Under the pieces are notes generated by a model, which saw only the letters and a program-made list of their open reading frames with translations, had not been told where the DNA came from and searched no databases. Positions 31,364 through 39,577 of a stretch of DNA of 40,881 nt are shown one piece after another. The position numbers and the translations under genes are program-made. Source of the DNA: Gammaproteobacteria bacterium (lineage in GTDB: Bacteria > Pseudomonadota > Gammaproteobacteria > Thiohalomonadales > Thiohalomonadaceae); the NCBI GenBank assembly GCA_023228645.1, contig JALOAT010000037.1, positions 1 to 40,881 of the forward strand, given 5' to 3'. Positions within the stretch are counted from its first letter, which is position 1, and each line of letters opens with the position of its first letter.

Positions 31364-32787
31364 CGTCCCAACTCGCCGAACAGCGACTCGATGCCGTCAT
31401 CAAGACGGCTCAATACCTGGCGGCACTCGATCCGCATCAGGACATCTGGGCCGAGTTCGGCAAGATCGGGCTGCACTTCCTGCAATCGGATCTGGGCGTG
31501 TTTGCCGCCCCCCGGCGGAACGGCCGACTGGTGTTCCACCACTGCGTGGGCGTCAGGAATTGCACGCAATTGCACACCGCGGTATCGGACGTGATCCACC
31601 AGGTCCTGGAAAACGGCTTCCTCGCCACCGAGACACTGCACCTGGATACCACCTACGCCGTGGTGTTCCTGCCGCTCAATGTGGAAGGCCGCACGGTCTG
31701 CGTCATGGGCCTGGGCAAGCGCGGCGTTGCAACGCTCGACCGCGATCTGTTGAACCTCTACCTGGCCGTGGCCGGGCTGTTCGGCTCCACGCTCGCCCGG
31801 CTCACCTCGCAGCACCGTTTCTTCGTCATGGCGGACAACGTGCCGGAGATGCTGTTCCAACTGGTGCGCTACCCGGACGGCAGTCTTGAGTTCGGCTATG
31901 TCAGTGGCGGTTCCCGGACGGCATTGGGGCTTTCACCTCCGGACCTGTTGGGCGATCCCGAACGTTTTCTTTCGCGCCTGCTTTCCGAGGAACGTGCCGA
32001 ATTCGAGAACGCGGTAGCCACGGCCGGGGGCCGGCTCAACCGGGTCTTTCGCAGCATGGATACCGACGGCAGGTTGCGTTACCTGCTGTGCAACGCCATG
32101 CCCACTTGGCAGGAAGACGGCAGCATCGTCTGGGACGGCGCCTTGCAAGACATCACGGAACAGCACGAAATGGAGGAAGAGCGCAAACGCTACCTGCTGC
32201 GGCTGGAACGAAGCATGGAAGCGACCATAGAAGCGATTGCCTCCACCATCGAGAAGCGCGACCCGTATACGGCCGGACACCAGCGGCGCGTAGCCGACTT
32301 GACCCGGCAGTTGGGCGAGGAAATGGAGCTTCCGGCCGACGAGATCCACGGCATTGCCCTGGCTGCCAGCATTCACGACATCGGCAAGATCCACATTCCC
32401 GCGGAGATCCTCTCCTTTCCCGGCGAGCTTGGCCCCATCGAGTACGAGTTGGTGAAGACCCACGCGCGCATCGGCTACGACATTCTCAAGATCACAGACT
32501 TCCCCTGGCCCGTCGCCGAGATGGTGTTGCAGCACCATGAGCGCATGGACGGCTCCGGCTACCCCAATCAACTCAGAGGCGACCAGCTGCTGCTCGGGGC
32601 CCGCATCATCGCGGTAGCGGATGTGGTGGAGTCCATCGCCTCCTTCCGCCCTTACCGCCCCGCCCTCACCATCGAAGATGCCCTGGACGAGATCAAGACC
32701 CATCGCGGCACGCTCTACGACCCGGCCGTGGTCGACGCCTGTCTGCGACTGTTCACGAAAAAGAACTACCGCATCGCCGTACGCTGA
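31360..32787 (+). CDS. GAF-PAS-HD-GYP protein, probable c-di-GMP phosphodiesterase
   Basis: The protein has 475 residues. Residues ~15-150 look like a GAF sensor (LAALDPHQDIWAEF, VFLPLNVEGRTVCVMGLG). Residues ~160-275 form a PAS domain with LQDITEQHEMEEERKRYLL at its end. The HD-GYP domain covers ~285-470: His339-Asp340 in SIHDIGKIHIP, His392-His393 in LQHHERMDGSGYP and G-x-G-Y-P at about 398-402. The metal-binding residues are all present, so an active phosphodiesterase is expected. The ATG overlaps the RACo stop by 4 bases, which couples it to a corrinoid methyl-transfer operon. The link between c-di-GMP and methyl transfer is inferred from coupling only. Confidence 0.92.
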   Translation: MTSQLAEQRLDAVIKTAQYLAALDPHQDIWAEFGKIGLHFLQSDLGVFAAPRRNGRLVFHHCVGVRNCTQLHTAVSDVIHQVLENGFLATETLHLDTTYAVVFLPLNVEGRTVCVMGLGKRGVATLDRDLLNLYLAVAGLFGSTLARLTSQHRFFVMADNVPEMLFQLVRYPDGSLEFGYVSGGSRTALGLSPPDLLGDPERFLSRLLSEERAEFENAVATAGGRLNRVFRSMDTDGRLRYLLCNAMPTWQEDGSIVWDGALQDITEQHEMEEERKRYLLRLERSMEATIEAIASTIEKRDPYTAGHQRRVADLTRQLGEEMELPADEIHGIALAASIHDIGKIHIPAEILSFPGELGPIEYELVKTHARIGYDILKITDFPWPVAEMVLQHHERMDGSGYPNQLRGDQLLLGARIIAVADVVESIASFRPYRPALTIEDALDEIKTHRGTLYDPAVVDACLRLFTKKNYRIAVR

Positions 32788-32864
32788 TAGCTGGAAGTAT
32801 CAAGGTCCGGGTAATCGCGTTTTCTCAGGCCGAACGAAATGAGCGCGGTCATTTGCCTAAGCCT

Positions 32865-34544
32865 TTAGCCCGGCGATGCGGCTGGCCCACCCGCGTCTGG
32901 CCGAGGCGCGGCGGCAACCCGCTCACCTGCATCCGTTCCCGCGAGCGAATACGCCGCCGACGCGAGATCGCCGTTGATGCGCCTGAGATCGCGGATGACG
33001 TCGATATAGACGGCGCTGTTTCTCATCGACTCCGCCGCGCCTTCGCGCAGGCGCTCGAAGTGCGCCTGCACCGCTGCGCGCTCCAGGGCGCGTACTGCAC
33101 GCTTTTCAGCCAGCAACCTGTGCGCCAGCAACGGGTCGCGAGACAACAGCACGTTGAGTGAGAGCTGAAGGTTTTCTGCCACGCGTGCATGAATCTCCTT
33201 GACCCCTGCCAACTCGTGGGATGAAAAGCGGTAGCCGTGGTACACCTTCTTTGCGGCAATCTCCATCAAGTTCTTTTCGATGATGTCACCCACGTGCTCC
33301 AGATTTACGGTGAAGCGAATGATCTCCATGCAGCGCTGGCTCTCCTCGAGGCTCATGTGCGTGCGGGAGAGTTGAATGAGGTAGGACTTGATGGCTTCGT
33401 GCAGGCGGTCCACCTGATCGTCGTCCGCGCCCACCTGGGTCAGCAGTTCGGTATTGTCGTGTTCCAGCACTTCGATGGAGCGTTGCAGCATGTGGTCGAC
33501 CAGTTCGCCGAGGCGCAGGCATTCCCGCGCGGCACAGGTCAGGGCTTCCGACGGCGTATCCAGCGCCGCCGGATCCAGGTGCTGGGGTATCGCGGGGTCC
33601 GGCGTGGCGGGCGCGTCCGGAAGCAGGCGCGCGGTCGCGCGTGCCACCTGTTCCGTAAAGGGCAGGAACAGTGCCGCCAACGCCAGATTAAAAATCAGGT
33701 GGGCATGCACCGCCGCACGCCCGGGCGAGGCACCCAACATCGACAGCCACTCCGTCATGCCGGGCAACAGCGGCAGCACCACGAGAGCGGCCAGCCCGCG
33801 CATCAGAAGGTTGCCGAGCGGCACACGCCGTGCGGCCGCCACGGCACCGGCCTGCAACGTGTAGGGCGCTATCGCGCCGCCCACGTTCACACCCAGAATC
33901 AACGTATAGGCGAGCGCCAGCGGCAGCGCACCCGACCCCGCCAGGGCAGCCACCAGCAACACCATCGCCAAGCTCGAATGGGCTAGCCAGGTCAGCAACG
34001 CCGCAAACAACAGCGCGATGATCGGGTCACCCCCAAGCGCCGCGAGCAATATCCCAAAACCCTCGGCGTCACGCAGCGGCGCGGAGGCAGCGGTGATGGA
34101 ACTGAGCGCGAGCAGCATCAACCCTATGCCGATCACGATACGACTGATGTTGCGCGCCCGGTCCGCGCGCGACTTCAGGAAGGTGAACACACCGGCTGCA
34201 ATCGCGAGCGGTGCCAACCAACGCAAGTCCAGGGCGAACACCTGGGCGACCAGTGCTGAACCCACGTCCGCACCCAGCATCACCGAAAGCGCGACACCAC
34301 CGGTCAGCATCCCGTGCGCAACCAAGGGCGAGACGATCAATGCCGTCGCCGCACTGCTTTGCAACACCGCCGTTACACCCAGCCCGGTACCGGCGGCCAC
34401 GAAGCGATTTCCCGTGCACGCGGCGAGCGCGTGACGTAACTGCGCGCCGAAGGCGCGCATCATGCCGGTGCGCACCATCCGCACACCCCACACCAGTAGC
34501 GCAACGCCACCAATGAAGTTCAGCAAAAGCTCCGTACCGGTCAT
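32865..34544 (-). CDS. Na/Pi cotransporter-PhoU fusion (NptA/YjbB-like)
   Basis: The protein has 559 residues. The N-terminal ~310 residues hold about eight membrane segments with two inverted repeats. Each repeat carries the QSS-type motif: TAVLQSSAATALIVSPL, and THSSLA-like TWLAHSSLAMVLL. The C-terminal ~230 residues are PhoU-like helices (RTHMSLEESQRCMEIIRFTV, HVGDIIEKNLMEIAAKK). It imports phosphate with sodium; the PhoU part is regulatory. The start at 34544 gives a proper first membrane segment and has AAGG upstream. It is monocistronic and convergent with the HD-GYP gene. Confidence 0.92.
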   Translation of the reverse strand: MTGTELLLNFIGGVALLVWGVRMVRTGMMRAFGAQLRHALAACTGNRFVAAGTGLGVTAVLQSSAATALIVSPLVAHGMLTGGVALSVMLGADVGSALVAQVFALDLRWLAPLAIAAGVFTFLKSRADRARNISRIVIGIGLMLLALSSITAASAPLRDAEGFGILLAALGGDPIIALLFAALLTWLAHSSLAMVLLVAALAGSGALPLALAYTLILGVNVGGAIAPYTLQAGAVAAARRVPLGNLLMRGLAALVVLPLLPGMTEWLSMLGASPGRAAVHAHLIFNLALAALFLPFTEQVARATARLLPDAPATPDPAIPQHLDPAALDTPSEALTCAARECLRLGELVDHMLQRSIEVLEHDNTELLTQVGADDDQVDRLHEAIKSYLIQLSRTHMSLEESQRCMEIIRFTVNLEHVGDIIEKNLMEIAAKKVYHGYRFSSHELAGVKEIHARVAENLQLSLNVLLSRDPLLAHRLLAEKRAVRALERAAVQAHFERLREGAAESMRNSAVYIDVIRDLRRINGDLASAAYSLAGTDAGERVAAAPRPDAGGPAASPG

Positions 34545-35324
34545 GATCGACCCTTGTGTCGTGACATTGCCAACATGGCTCACCTTCCGTCTGCGCTGCG
34601 GCCGCTCGCACCCGTGAGCGGCACTGCACCTGAAGGGCTGGGCCCGGATCCGCGCCTTGACGGGTCCGTCGTTCACAGGTGGGCACAGCTTCCATCACCC
34701 GTTCCCGACGAGTACCCGGCTCGGATCGATCGGAACCGACAGGCATTCCGCAGCGGGCATGCCCTGCTCTACCTTGCAGGGGTTGCACAACGAAAAGTAG
34801 CTTGAAAACGAACGAATTTCGGTTGCAGAAGACCGGGATGCGCACAACCGCGCATCCCGCAACTAGCGGGTTGGCGGGCGAGGACGAAGGTTGAAAAGTT
34901 GACGCTTGGCCATGGAATCGCGAATCCGGTGCGGCGACCGGCACCACTTCGGTGCCGTTGCTCAGATTGAGACATACCCCACAGGAAAAAGCAAACCACG
35001 CCAGCGGCTGTATAGCTGCACCCGTATTAGCCGGCTTGCGTTTTACTCGTTTCCAGGTATGGTTGAGCCGTGTCAGCTCATCATGAACCCGAATACCATG
35101 TTGCAGCTTCTAGTCACTCGTAGCTCGGGCAGCTCCCTCACCTTCCAGGCTTAAGCCGGGGGCATGCCGTTGCCCCCGGCCTGATCACTCTACGGATCGC
35201 GTTCTCCTGGCCGTGCATTTCCAAGCGACATTCGCGCGCCTCGAACAACGCGCCTTAATAAGGCTGTCCGTGCGCGGCGATGATCCCGCGCTTTCGGTGA
35301 ACCATCGAATCAGGAGTGCACAGC
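34545..35324. other. Long intergenic region, little recognised
   Basis: This 780-base region has no gene I can support. A perfect hairpin lies at 35155-35180. An ORF of 23 codons (35083-35154, MNPNTMLQLLVTRSSGSSLT...) ends exactly there but has no convincing ribosome-binding site. Other open frames look like noise. Confidence 0.35.
35155..35180. terminator. Perfect 10-bp-arm GC hairpin
   Basis: GCCGGGGGCA (35155-35164) pairs completely with TGCCCCCGGC (35171-35180) around a 6-base loop. No T-run follows. It lies directly after a 23-codon ORF (stop TAA at 35152-35154), which is the only hint that something short is transcribed here. Confidence 0.5.
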
Positions 35325-35414
35325 ATGAGCAAGGAACAGACGAAGAAGGTGGCCCAAAAATCCCTTAAAGAGAAACGGCGGGAAAAGAAGGAAAAGCGCA
35401 AAAAGGCCGAATGA
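35325..35414 (+). CDS. 29-residue Lys-rich basic protein
   Basis: The frame starts at ATG 35325, preceded by AGGAG at the normal distance, and stops with TGA at 35412-35414. The product begins MSKEQTKKVAQKSLKEKRRE and has 11 Lys, 3 Arg and 5 Glu in 29 residues; it is probably one amphipathic helix. Similar short Lys-rich SKEQ-type proteins are seen in other proteobacteria, though I cannot confirm homology here. A stem-loop lies 47 bases downstream. A role in nucleic-acid or membrane binding is possible from charge alone. Confidence 0.6.
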   Translation: MSKEQTKKVAQKSLKEKRREKKEKRKKAE

Positions 35415-35461
35415 GATCACGTGGGCACATCGCCCCGTGGTTCGGAGACGAGTGCACGGTC

Positions 35462-35497
35462 GAGTCTTTCCTCGTGCGCAGTCGTGAGGAAAGACTC
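35462..35497. terminator. 12-bp-arm hairpin downstream of the Lys-rich gene
   Basis: GAGTCTTTCCTC (35462-35473) pairs perfectly with GAGGAAAGACTC (35486-35497) around a 12-base loop. It has no T-run directly after it. It is a plausible 3'-end structure for the small gene that ends at 35414. Confidence 0.45.
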
Positions 35498-35643
35498 CAC
35501 CTCTTTCGTGGTGGTTCGCAGAGGCGGATTGGGCTCCCGTCCACGGTACTCCCACGGGCGCACTGGCCGGTGCGTGGTTGGCGGAAGCTCACCTGGCAGG
35601 CGTACCGGACTTTCGGATCTCATATAGCAGCTCGGCAAATCCC

Positions 35644-36156
35644 TCACCGACTCTGAACCGAGACGAGCCTGAGTGGAGGTGAGGTGATGCGCCTGGGCAG
35701 AAAGGGTTTGCCTGCACACAAGGTGACCGAGCTCACTTGCACGATGATTTCGTCCAGAAGGCCCGCATCGTAGAACTTTCCCGCGAGCTCACCACCGCCC
35801 ACCAGCCAAAGATTCTTCTCCTTGGCCACGGGCCTTATCTGCTCATGGATCGGCCGGACGTCGCCTCTTACGAAGCGGATGTCCGCGCCCGGTATTCGGG
35901 GCAGGTCACGGCTTGAGAACACCCACGCTGGCTGGACATACGGCCACGCATCCGGTATAGCCGAGCCCAACCGGATGACATGTTGCAACATCCACGCATA
36001 CGTCGCCGATCCCATGACCAGCGCACCTACACCCTGAATGAACTGCGGATAACTTGTCTCGCTCACATCGTCGAGAGCAAGCAGCCAATCGAGGGAGTCG
36101 TCCTCAGTGGCTATAAATCCATCGAGACTCGCCGCTGCGTAGTACAGCGTCCGCAT
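35644..36156 (-). CDS. DHFR/RibD C-terminal-like reductase
   Basis: The protein has 170 residues. It starts MRTLYYAAASLDGFIATEDD, continues with ALVMGSATYAWML and FSSRDLPRI, and has a nucleotide-binding LWLVGGGELAGKFYDAGLLD. The C-terminal LDEIIVQVSSVTLCAGKPF is typical of the RibD-C/YyaP group. These are DHFR-fold NAD(P)H-dependent proteins; most members have no known substrate. It is not the housekeeping dihydrofolate reductase. It follows the cfa gene on the same strand after a gap of about 200 bases; co-transcription is uncertain. Confidence 0.88.
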   Translation of the reverse strand: MRTLYYAAASLDGFIATEDDSLDWLLALDDVSETSYPQFIQGVGALVMGSATYAWMLQHVIRLGSAIPDAWPYVQPAWVFSSRDLPRIPGADIRFVRGDVRPIHEQIRPVAKEKNLWLVGGGELAGKFYDAGLLDEIIVQVSSVTLCAGKPFLPRRITSPPLRLVSVQSR

Positions 36157-36351
36157 AACGCCCCTCCCTGGGTTTCAATGGAGCCGGACTCGATGAAAGC
36201 CGGGCCTGTCTACGCGGCGAGCTTCAGAAGCATTGGTTTTGGAACACGGGACTTTTTTATGGCCCTTTCGACGAGAAATAGACCGACCACCTTTTTCGCC
36301 TCAGGTCGGAGTAAACCCGGGAGCAGGGTTTTACTCTGGTCCCACAATTGC

Positions 36352-37503
36352 TCAGTCGTGCCGCACATAACCCCCGTGCACGCCTCGCTTGCTGAGAACC
36401 ACCTGCCATAGCTGGATGTCTCTCGCCCGGAACGCGCCTGCACAGGAGAGCAGATAATAGCGCCACATGCGGTGAAATCGCTCACCGTAAGCGGCAAGAC
36501 TCGGCCGGGCCGCGTCGAAGTTTCGATACCACGCCATCAAGGTTTTGTCGTAATCTGCCCCGAAGTTATGGACGTCTTCAATAACGAACAATGCGTCCAC
36601 GGCATCACCAATCTGGCCAAGGGAAGGCAAATCTCCATTGGGAAAGATGTACTTGTCTATCCAGGGATCGGGGGTACTTTTACGGTTGTTCTTGCCGATG
36701 GTGTGCAGCAAAAAGAGGCCGTCGTCTTTCAATGACCGCCGGACAACTTCCATGTACTCGCGATGATTTTTCCGCCCCACGTGTTCGAACATGCCAATGC
36801 TCACGACGCGGTCGAACTGTTCGCTCATGCTACGGTAATCCTGTAGTCGGAACTCTATCGGCAGACCGGCACAGAGTCGTTGGCCATACTCTGCCTGTGC
36901 CCTGGAAATGGTGACACCCACGCACTCCACGCCATAGCGTTCTGCGGCGAATTTCATGAAGCTTCCCCAGCCGCAACCGATGTCGAGCACCCGCATGCCT
37001 TTCCTGAGCCCCAGCTTTCTGCACACCAACTCCAGTTTGTGCTCCTGGGCCTGCTCAAGCGTCGTTGCGTTTTTCCAGTAACCGCAGGTGTACGTCATTC
37101 GATCATCGAGCATGGCTCGATAGAAGTCGTTGCCGAGGTCATAGTGAGCCTCCCCAACCTGCCAGGCGCGCCTCACCGTCTGGAGATTGAGGATGTGTGC
37201 ACGCAGCGCGTGGAGCGCCAGTCGAATCGGCGCGATCTGGCGATCGAGTTGAGCGCGCAAAACACGAAAGAAGAAGGAGTCAAGACTCTCGACATCCCAC
37301 AGGCCGTCAATGTAGGCCTCACCCAGTCCAAGGCTGCCGCGCGAGAAGACCTGGCGGGGAAAGACGGGTGAATGTATCTGGATATCCCACGGGCGACTGC
37401 CATTGATCCGTATGTCGGCATAAAGGAGCAGTTCCTCAAGGAGACGAAAATCGCTGGAGCCTTGCGTGCGGCTTGAGATTTCGGAGGCGGTAGAGTTGTC
37501 CAT
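36352..37503 (-). CDS. cfa: Cyclopropane-fatty-acyl-phospholipid synthase
   Basis: The protein has 383 residues, the usual length. Residues ~50-110 form the N-terminal lipid-binding part (SPVFPRQVFSRGSLGLGEAY, DGLWDVESLD). The AdoMet domain has HYDLGNDFYRAMLDDRMTY, the Cys-containing TCGYW, VLDIGCGWGSF for AdoMet and VSIGMFEHVGRKNH, with the conserved Glu-His pair of the active site. DPWIDKYIFPNG and HNFGADYDKTLMAW follow. The enzyme adds a methylene bridge to unsaturated phospholipid chains, a stress and stationary-phase modification. A MITE-like element ends about 98 bases upstream of its start, so its promoter may be partly derived from that element. Confidence 0.94.
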   Translation of the reverse strand: MDNSTASEISSRTQGSSDFRLLEELLLYADIRINGSRPWDIQIHSPVFPRQVFSRGSLGLGEAYIDGLWDVESLDSFFFRVLRAQLDRQIAPIRLALHALRAHILNLQTVRRAWQVGEAHYDLGNDFYRAMLDDRMTYTCGYWKNATTLEQAQEHKLELVCRKLGLRKGMRVLDIGCGWGSFMKFAAERYGVECVGVTISRAQAEYGQRLCAGLPIEFRLQDYRSMSEQFDRVVSIGMFEHVGRKNHREYMEVVRRSLKDDGLFLLHTIGKNNRKSTPDPWIDKYIFPNGDLPSLGQIGDAVDALFVIEDVHNFGADYDKTLMAWYRNFDAARPSLAAYGERFHRMWRYYLLSCAGAFRARDIQLWQVVLSKRGVHGGYVRHD

Positions 37504-37601
37504 GGCGTACCTTCATTCTTCTTGGGCGGCGCGTTCGTGTGCAGCTCGTTTGCCGGCGCCTGTTCTCCGCTGCACGGCTACGGTATGTCGACTGCTACCT
37601 A

Positions 37602-37753
37602 GGGAAGCGCTGAATAAAGCCATCCTGGCTTTCTCAGCGCACGGCGAGCAAAAAGCGTGGTTTTTGCTCGCCTTCATTTTCAACCGCTTACGCGGACGAA
37701 AATGGCGGCACATCCATGTGCCGCGGGAAACGCCGATTAAATCAGCGTTTCCC
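37602..37753. mobile_element. MITE-like element with terminal inverted repeats
   Basis: The left end GGGAAGCGCTGA (37602-37613) and right end TCAGCGTTTCCC (37742-37753) are inverted repeats with 11 of 12 matches. CTAG flanks both sides and may be the target duplication. Inside are two perfect hairpins: arms of 12 bases at 37643-37654/37661-37672 and arms of 9 at 37705-37713/37716-37724. No transposase fits in 152 bases. This is a non-autonomous element of IS5-like style, an inference from the ends. Confidence 0.78.
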
Positions 37754-38360
37754 TAGGGGAAGGTTGTCGGATTCTGTCGAAGAACACTCTGACCAAGTCT
37801 GAGCGCGTGACGATGCCAAGCACGTGACGCTCGGCGTCACAGACGATCACGCGCTTGATGCGGTTCTTTTTCATCAATTCGAGTACGTCATGCAGGGTCT
37901 GCTCAGGCGCGGCAGTGACGATATCGGACACCATGACGTCGGATACGAGATCGTCAGGCGCCTGGATATCGACCGGGTGCGCGAACATCGTTTCCAGGGT
38001 TTGCCAGAGGCTGTGTGTGGGGTGGTGACTCGGCACGCCCAATGCGCGCAGGAAGTCGGCCTCGGTGACGATACCTTCGAGTTTGTTCTGGCGATCGACC
38101 ACGGGCAGGCCGCTGATCTTGCCGACAATAAGGCGGTGCGCCGCCTCCGCAAGCGTCGTGTCGGCGTGTACGGTTTCGACTGGATGCGTCATCAGGTCGC
38201 TGACCCGGATATTCCCGGTGGTGCGCAGATAAGCGTGCTTTTCTACCTTGCTGTTGATTTCCATGAGATCGTCCACCGTGATATCCAGGAATGTGTTCAT
38301 TTCGCGAAGCGCGGAAATGAAGTCTTCGCGCACCAGGTTTCTGCATCTGAATCTGCGCAT
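37737..38360 (-). CDS. CBS-domain protein (HPP partner), 3' end rewritten by the MITE
   Basis: The protein has 207 residues. An N-terminal ~60-residue part (RRFRCRNLVREDFISALREM, DITVDDLMEINSKVE) is followed by two CBS domains: VSDLMTHPVETVHADTTLAE with VVDRQNKLEGIVTEADFLRA, and VSDVMVSDIVTAAPEQTLHD with VIVCDAERHVLGIVTRSDLV. CBS pairs sense adenosyl nucleotides. The last few residues (RETLI) and the TAA come from the right end of the MITE. The start at 38360 has AGGAGG upstream. It follows the HPP gene with a 19-base gap; HPP proteins often carry CBS domains in one chain, so this looks like a split version. Confidence 0.88.
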   Translation of the reverse strand: MRRFRCRNLVREDFISALREMNTFLDITVDDLMEINSKVEKHAYLRTTGNIRVSDLMTHPVETVHADTTLAEAAHRLIVGKISGLPVVDRQNKLEGIVTEADFLRALGVPSHHPTHSLWQTLETMFAHPVDIQAPDDLVSDVMVSDIVTAAPEQTLHDVLELMKKNRIKRVIVCDAERHVLGIVTRSDLVRVFFDRIRQPSPRETLI

Positions 38361-38379
38361 ATCCGCCTCCTGCCGACGA

Positions 38380-39342
38380 TTAAGCGGCTGTTTCCGTGTA
38401 ATCCACCCGTTGCCACGAGTTTTCGTTGAGGAAGACTTCGTATTTGGCCCAACGGGCGAACACGTCGGACGCGGTGCTGCCGGTTGCACGCCGTTCAGCG
38501 CCGGCGACGACGTTGAACTCCACCTGCACCGCGCCAGAATCCGTAGAGTGCTTTTTCGCCGTCACTCGGCGAATCTGCCAGAGCGGACCATGGAGGCCGT
38601 TGCTGTAACAGCGTCCGGCCTGGATATCGTCCGGCGCCATGCTGGTCGCGTCTCTTTGAAGTTCGAGCAGATGGTAGAGCTCCTGAAGATCACAGCCGGT
38701 GTGGTCGCCCGCTGCGCGGTGACTCAAGCCGCGCACCGCCGCTTCCAGTTCACGACGACTCAAATGGTCCTCGTTCTTTGCCACCGGATGGGCGGAGGCC
38801 GATTTCGCGCGTGGCGAGGCCAGGGCGGCGGGATAGCGGCGCCAGGCAAAGAGACCGTTGAAGAGAATCGCGATTGCCAGCAAAACCAATGCGTCAAGCA
38901 ACACTGGCGTCACAACATACTGGAACCCGAGGGCGCGAAGGCTATCGCCGCCGACGACGGCAGTCAGTGCGGTGGCGCCGCCCGGTGGGTGTATGCAGCG
39001 CAGGTAGTGCATTGCACCGATGGAAAGCGCGACCGCAACAGGCGCCGCCACCATAAGGTCGGGGATCCACGTGGCGCAGGCGACGCCGATCAGCGCAGAA
39101 GTGACATGGCCGCCAAGAACCGGCCACGGTTGGGACATTGGCCCGTGGGGAACCGCGAACAACAGGACAGCCGATGCGCCCACGGAAGCCGCAACCCCCG
39201 CGGTCCCCTGAGGATCGACGAAGTGTCGGCTGATCCACACCACGGCGAGAACACCCGCCAATCCGCCGCCCAGGGAAAGCCATTTTTCCAGGTGCCCGGT
39301 TTTGTTCGGCTCGAGGCCGATCAAGCTGGTCCACTTCGCCAT
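38380..39342 (-). CDS. HPP-family membrane protein
   Basis: The protein has 320 residues. Four or more membrane segments lie between residues ~25 and 170. The name-giving motif is in RCIHPPGGATALTAVVGGD, and FAVPHGPMSQPW is the first conserved block. HPP proteins of this type have been linked to nitrite transport in plastids and cyanobacteria; the substrate here is unknown. After residue ~180 a hydrophilic extension of ~140 residues follows (SRRELEAAVRGLSHRAAGDH, CDLQELYHLLELQRDATSM), where other family members have CBS domains. The CBS domains are instead coded by the next gene. Divergent from the LysR gene. Confidence 0.87.
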   Translation of the reverse strand: MAKWTSLIGLEPNKTGHLEKWLSLGGGLAGVLAVVWISRHFVDPQGTAGVAASVGASAVLLFAVPHGPMSQPWPVLGGHVTSALIGVACATWIPDLMVAAPVAVALSIGAMHYLRCIHPPGGATALTAVVGGDSLRALGFQYVVTPVLLDALVLLAIAILFNGLFAWRRYPAALASPRAKSASAHPVAKNEDHLSRRELEAAVRGLSHRAAGDHTGCDLQELYHLLELQRDATSMAPDDIQAGRCYSNGLHGPLWQIRRVTAKKHSTDSGAVQVEFNVVAGAERRATGSTASDVFARWAKYEVFLNENSWQRVDYTETAA

Positions 39343-39577
39343 GCGATCCCCAAAGACAGTTGTGCCCTAGCGGCGCGTGTTTTGCCTGCTTGTCGCGTTA
39401 GAAGCCGGAACACGCTTCATGTTGGAAAGACGCCAATGTCCGTCCGTTTTAGCTGCGCCAATAGACAAGTCGATTAGTGGGTCATTTAGTTCTGAGGGAT
39501 ATTAGTGGATACTGGTGAAGCAAAAAAACGATAAAATTTGCACGTTGGTATCGAAAACTTCGATAGGAAGACGGGGC

